From positions 372,001 to 436,000 of the forward strand of contig NZ_AP022589.1 of assembly GCF_010731755.1 (NCBI RefSeq): DNA of 64,000 bases, read 5' to 3'. Each line of letters opens with the position of its first letter. Position 1 is the first letter of the stretch. The DNA comes from Mycolicibacter minnesotensis. GTDB lineage: Bacteria > Actinomycetota > Actinomycetes > Mycobacteriales > Mycobacteriaceae. The notes under the pieces were generated by a model. The model ran no database searches. It was not told the origin of the DNA and worked only from the letters and a program-made list of their open reading frames with translations. Of this stretch, positions 61,301-64,000 are shown piece by piece. The position numbers and the translations under genes are program-made.

Positions 61301-62257
61301 TTAGCCCTTGCGAGCCTTGACCGCCTCGGTCAGCTGCGGGGCGACCTTGAACAGGTCCCCGACGATGCCGTAGTCGGCGATCTCGAAGATCGGCGCTTCC
61401 TCGTCCTTGTTGACCACCACGATGGTCTTGGACGTCTGCATGCCGGCCCGGTGCTGGATCGCGCCGGAGATGCCCAGCGCGATGTACAGCTGCGGCGACA
61501 CCGTCTTGCCGGTCTGGCCGATCTGGAACTGACCCGGGTAGTAGCCCGAGTCCACCGCGGCACGCGAAGCGCCAACAGCGGCGCCGAGCGAGTCGGCCAG
61601 CTCCTCGACCACCGAGAAGCTCTCCGCACTGCCGACGCCACGACCGCCGGCCACCACGATGGGGGCCTCGGTGAGCTCCGGGCGGTCACCGGCCACGGCC
61701 GGCTGACGCGAGGTGATCTTGGTGGCGTTCTCGGCGGCGGCGGGCACCTCGACGGTGACCTGCTCACCAGCACCCGCGGCCGGAGCGGGCTCAACTGCGC
61801 CCGCCCGCACGGTGATGATCGGAGTGTCGCCGGTGGGCTCGGCCTCGACGGTGTAGGCACCACCGAAGATCGAGTGGAGCACCTTCGCGCCGGCCTTGAC
61901 CTCGACCACGTCGACCAGCAGCGCCGAACCGATCCGGGCCGCCAGCCGTCCGGCGACCTCTTTGCCGTCGGCGTTCGCCGCGATCAGCACAGCGGCCGGG
62001 GCCGCCGACTCGGCCAGCCCGGCCAGCACGTCGACGACCGGGGTCAGCAGGTAGCTGTCCGCGACGTCGGACTCCGCGACGTAAATCTTGGCGGCGCCGG
62101 CCTCTTTCAGCCCGTCCACCAGCGGAGCGGCGGTGCCGGGGGCACCGACGACGACCGCGGACGGTTCGCCGAGCTCACGCGCGGCGGTGATCAGTTCGGA
62201 GCTGACCTTCTTCAGCGCTCCATCAGCGTGCTCCACGAGCACAAGTACTTCAGCCAT
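61301..62257 (-). CDS. fixB: electron-transfer flavoprotein alpha subunit
   Basis: This 318-residue ETF alpha subunit binds FAD and passes electrons from acyl-CoA dehydrogenases to the respiratory chain. The C-terminal FAD domain is recognisable by [28 protein letters not shown] and [25 protein letters not shown]. It forms a heterodimer with FixA, which lies 35 bases upstream. The gene is Rv3028c-like. Essential redox pairing with many FadE enzymes is expected from the family. Confidence 0.96.
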   Translation of the reverse strand: MAEVLVLVEHADGALKKVSSELITAARELGEPSAVVVGAPGTAAPLVDGLKEAGAAKIYVAESDVADSYLLTPVVDVLAGLAESAAPAAVLIAANADGKEVAGRLAARIGSALLVDVVEVKAGAKVLHSIFGGAYTVEAEPTGDTPIITVRAGAVEPAPAAGAGEQVTVEVPAAAENATKITSRQPAVAGDRPELTEAPIVVAGGRGVGSAESFSVVEELADSLGAAVGASRAAVDSGYYPGQFQIGQTGKTVSPQLYIALGISGAIQHRAGMQTSKTIVVVNKDEEAPIFEIADYGIVGDLFKVAPQLTEAVKARKG

Positions 62258-62292
62258 GTCTGTTTCTTCCGTCTTCTGGGTCCGGGGATCGC

Positions 62293-63084
62293 TTAGATGA
62301 TTTTCTGGCCGACCAGGTACTCGGCGATCTTGGTGCCGCCGTCGCCCTCGTCGGTCACCTTCTCACCGGCGGTCTTGGGCGGCTTCGGGATCGAAGCGGT
62401 CACCTTGCAGCCGGCGTTGGCCAGACCGACCTCGTCGGCCTCGACGCCGATCTCGGCCAGGGTGAGCACGGTGACTTCCTTCTTCTTGGCGGCCATGATG
62501 CCCTTGAAGGACGGGAAGCGCGGCTCGTTGATCTTCTCGGTGACGCTGACCACGGCCGGAAGCGAGGCCTCCAGGGTGAACAGACCCTCGTCGGTCTCAC
62601 GCTCGCCGGTGACCTTGCCGTCCGCGACGGTCAGCTTGCGCAGGTGGGTCAGCTGGGGCAGGCCCAGGTACTCGGCGATGATCGCCGGAACCGCGCCGCC
62701 GACACCATCGGTCGACTCGTTGCCGGCGATGACCAGCTCGGTGCCCTCAATGGCACCCAGCGCACGCGCCAGCGCCCAACCGGTCTGGACGACGTCGGAA
62801 CCCTTCATGCCGTCGTCGAGGATGTGCACGGCCTTGTCAGCACCCATCGACAGCGCCTTGCGGATCGCCTCGGTGGCCCGCTCCGGGCCGGCGGTCAGCA
62901 CCGTGACGGTGCCTTCGGCGCCTTCGGCCTCGCGGATCTGCAACGCCTCTTCGACGGCCCGCTCGTTGATCTCATCGAGCACGGCGTCGGCAGCCTCACG
63001 GTCCAGCGTGAAGTCGCCATCGCTGAGCTTGCGCTCCGACCAGGTGTCTGGGACCTGTTTGATCAGGACCACGATGTTCGTCAT
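62293..63084 (-). CDS. fixA: electron-transfer flavoprotein beta subunit
   Basis: This 263-residue ETF beta subunit binds AMP and carries the recognition loop for dehydrogenases. MTNIVVLIKQVPDTWSERKL, NERAVEEALQIRE and GNESTDGVGGAVPAIIAEYL are family signatures. ATG at 63084 follows an AGGAGGACG-type ribosome-binding site. The gene is Rv3029c-like. An inverted repeat about 80 bases upstream may bind a regulator of fatty acid use. Confidence 0.96.
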   Translation of the reverse strand: MTNIVVLIKQVPDTWSERKLSDGDFTLDREAADAVLDEINERAVEEALQIREAEGAEGTVTVLTAGPERATEAIRKALSMGADKAVHILDDGMKGSDVVQTGWALARALGAIEGTELVIAGNESTDGVGGAVPAIIAEYLGLPQLTHLRKLTVADGKVTGERETDEGLFTLEASLPAVVSVTEKINEPRFPSFKGIMAAKKKEVTVLTLAEIGVEADEVGLANAGCKVTASIPKPPKTAGEKVTDEGDGGTKIAEYLVGQKII

Positions 63085-63166
63085 GAGTGTGGTTCGTCCT
63101 CCTCGAAGGGGTCCTGCGGCGGCGGGCCACAAGACTGGGTAGCGATTCACGCAGCCGCACAAGAAT

Positions 63167-63182
63167 GTTACTCACCGGTAAC
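63167..63182. promoter_or_regulatory. candidate operator upstream of fixA
   Basis: GTTACTCACCGGTAAC has matching arms GTTAC and GTAAC around six bases. It lies 82 bases before the fixA start. It is the right size for a TetR- or GntR-type regulator of beta-oxidation, but which protein binds it is unknown. Confidence 0.5.
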
Positions 63183-63280
63183 TTAGTGCGGTTCGCGTGT
63201 ACAGCGTAGCGGGTCGTGATATTGCCAGTGCGGGGTAGCCGGTTCGCGGACCGCGCCCTTCGCGTTAGCCTGCCTGTGCG

Positions 63281-64000
63281 ATGAAATCTACGAATCCCGC
63301 CGGAGACCCCACCGGCACGCCGCCCGGCGACGCCGCGCTGCCCCTGACCGGCGAGCGCACCATCCCCGGACTCGACATCGAGAACTACTGGTTCCGGCGT
63401 CACGAGGTGGTCTATCAGCACCTGGCGCCGCGCTGCCGCGGCCGTGACGTCCTGGAAGCCGGATTCGGCGAGGGTTATGGAGCCGACCTGATCGCGGGAG
63501 TGGCCCGGCGGGTGATCGGCGTCGACTACGACGACTCGGCAGTGGCCCACGTACGGGCCCGCTACCCGCGCGTCGAGGCCGTCCAGGGCAACCTCGCCGA
63601 GTTGCCCCTGCCCGACGCCGCCGTGGATGTCGTGGTCAATTTCCAGGTCATCGAGCACCTCTGGGATCAGGCACAATTCATCGCCGAATGCGCCCGCGTG
63701 CTACGGCCCGGTGGCCTGCTGATGGTCTCCACACCCAACCGGATCACCTTCTCCCCCGGCCGCGACACGCCGATCAACCCGTTCCACACCCGCGAGCTCA
63801 ACGCCGCTGAGCTGACCGAACTGCTGCTCGAGGGAGGCTTCGTCATGGACGGCATGTACGGGGTCTTTCACGGACCGGCGCTGGCCGCGATGGACGCCCG
63901 CCACGGCGGCTCGATCATCGACGCTCAGATCGCGCGGGCCGTCGCCGACGCGCCCTGGCCGCCTGAGCTGCTGGCCGACGTCGCCGGTGTCACCAGCGAC
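63281..64000 (+). CDS. SAM-dependent methyltransferase (Rv3030-like), partial
   Basis: At least 240 residues of a class I methyltransferase are seen; the gene runs off the right edge. The SAM-binding motif EAGFGEGYGADLIA near residue 60 and NFQVIEHLWDQ with PGGLLMVSTPNR follow in normal order. In M. tuberculosis, Rv3030 opens the methylglucose lipopolysaccharide cluster and is thought to methylate its sugars. Its position divergent from fixA agrees. ATG at 63281 is the first in-frame start. Confidence 0.88.
   Translation, partial: MKSTNPAGDPTGTPPGDAALPLTGERTIPGLDIENYWFRRHEVVYQHLAPRCRGRDVLEAGFGEGYGADLIAGVARRVIGVDYDDSAVAHVRARYPRVEAVQGNLAELPLPDAAVDVVVNFQVIEHLWDQAQFIAECARVLRPGGLLMVSTPNRITFSPGRDTPINPFHTRELNAAELTELLLEGGFVMDGMYGVFHGPALAAMDARHGGSIIDAQIARAVADAPWPPELLADVAGVTSD

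Overview
The window is a high-GC chromosomal segment from a mycobacterium, most likely a fast-growing environmental species (Mycobacterium/Mycolicibacterium). The order of core genes follows M. tuberculosis H37Rv from about Rv2982c to Rv3030: gpsA, cofC/fbiD, ppk, mutT1, hupB, leuD, leuC, an IclR regulator, gltX, leuB, serA, ilvC, ilvN, ilvB, cfp6, lppZ, gatB, pfkA, gatA, gatC, ligA, lpqA, mnmA, iscS, fixB, fixA and a methyltransferase. These comparisons come from memory of gene families and gene order; no search was run.

Layout. Positions 1-12500 are mostly housekeeping: F420 and polyphosphate synthesis, nucleotide sanitation, HU protein, leucine synthesis with its probable IclR regulator, tRNA-Glu, tRNA-Gln and glutamyl-tRNA synthetase. 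Positions 12500-25800 form an accessory block between the Rv2994-like transporter and leuB. It holds a complete hydroxyectoine operon (ectABCD), whose ectA carries an in-frame tandem repeat, and a tightly overlapping 11-gene aromatic acid operon. That operon has a two-subunit ring-hydroxylating dioxygenase, an unknown 86-residue protein, a dihydrodiol dehydrogenase, a class II aldolase-type decarboxylase and all of pcaHG-B-L-IJ, and a divergent IclR gene faces it. Together these genes could take a phthalate-like acid through protocatechuate to succinyl-CoA and acetyl-CoA precursors.

Positions 25900-34600 hold leuB-serA and ilvBNC. The ilv operon has a clear attenuator: a 16-residue leader peptide rich in Leu and Val, followed by a terminator. 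Between these lie an Rv2997-like oxidoreductase and a small exported protein built from 13-residue repeats. Positions 34600-43400 alternate core genes with accessory ones: a TetR/PF10118 pair, a second exported protein, TenA, DUF2237 and DUF732. Positions 43400-51400 are core again: pfkA, gatCA, ligA and lpqA.

Positions 51400-56000 replace the region that in M. tuberculosis holds ESX/PPE genes and IS1081. Here a TetR regulator, paired overlapping palindromes, a 974-residue FAD monooxygenase fused to a DUF3500 domain, and an atypical short-chain dehydrogenase lacking the Tyr/Lys catalytic pair form a compact unit that I consider the most novel locus in the window. Positions 56000-64000 return to core genes (mnmA, iscS, an OlsA/OlsB-like acyltransferase pair, electron-transfer flavoprotein, and the start of the methylglucose lipopolysaccharide cluster), with one inserted dehydrogenase and a truncated gene remnant. 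No transposase, integrase, rRNA gene or CRISPR array was seen.
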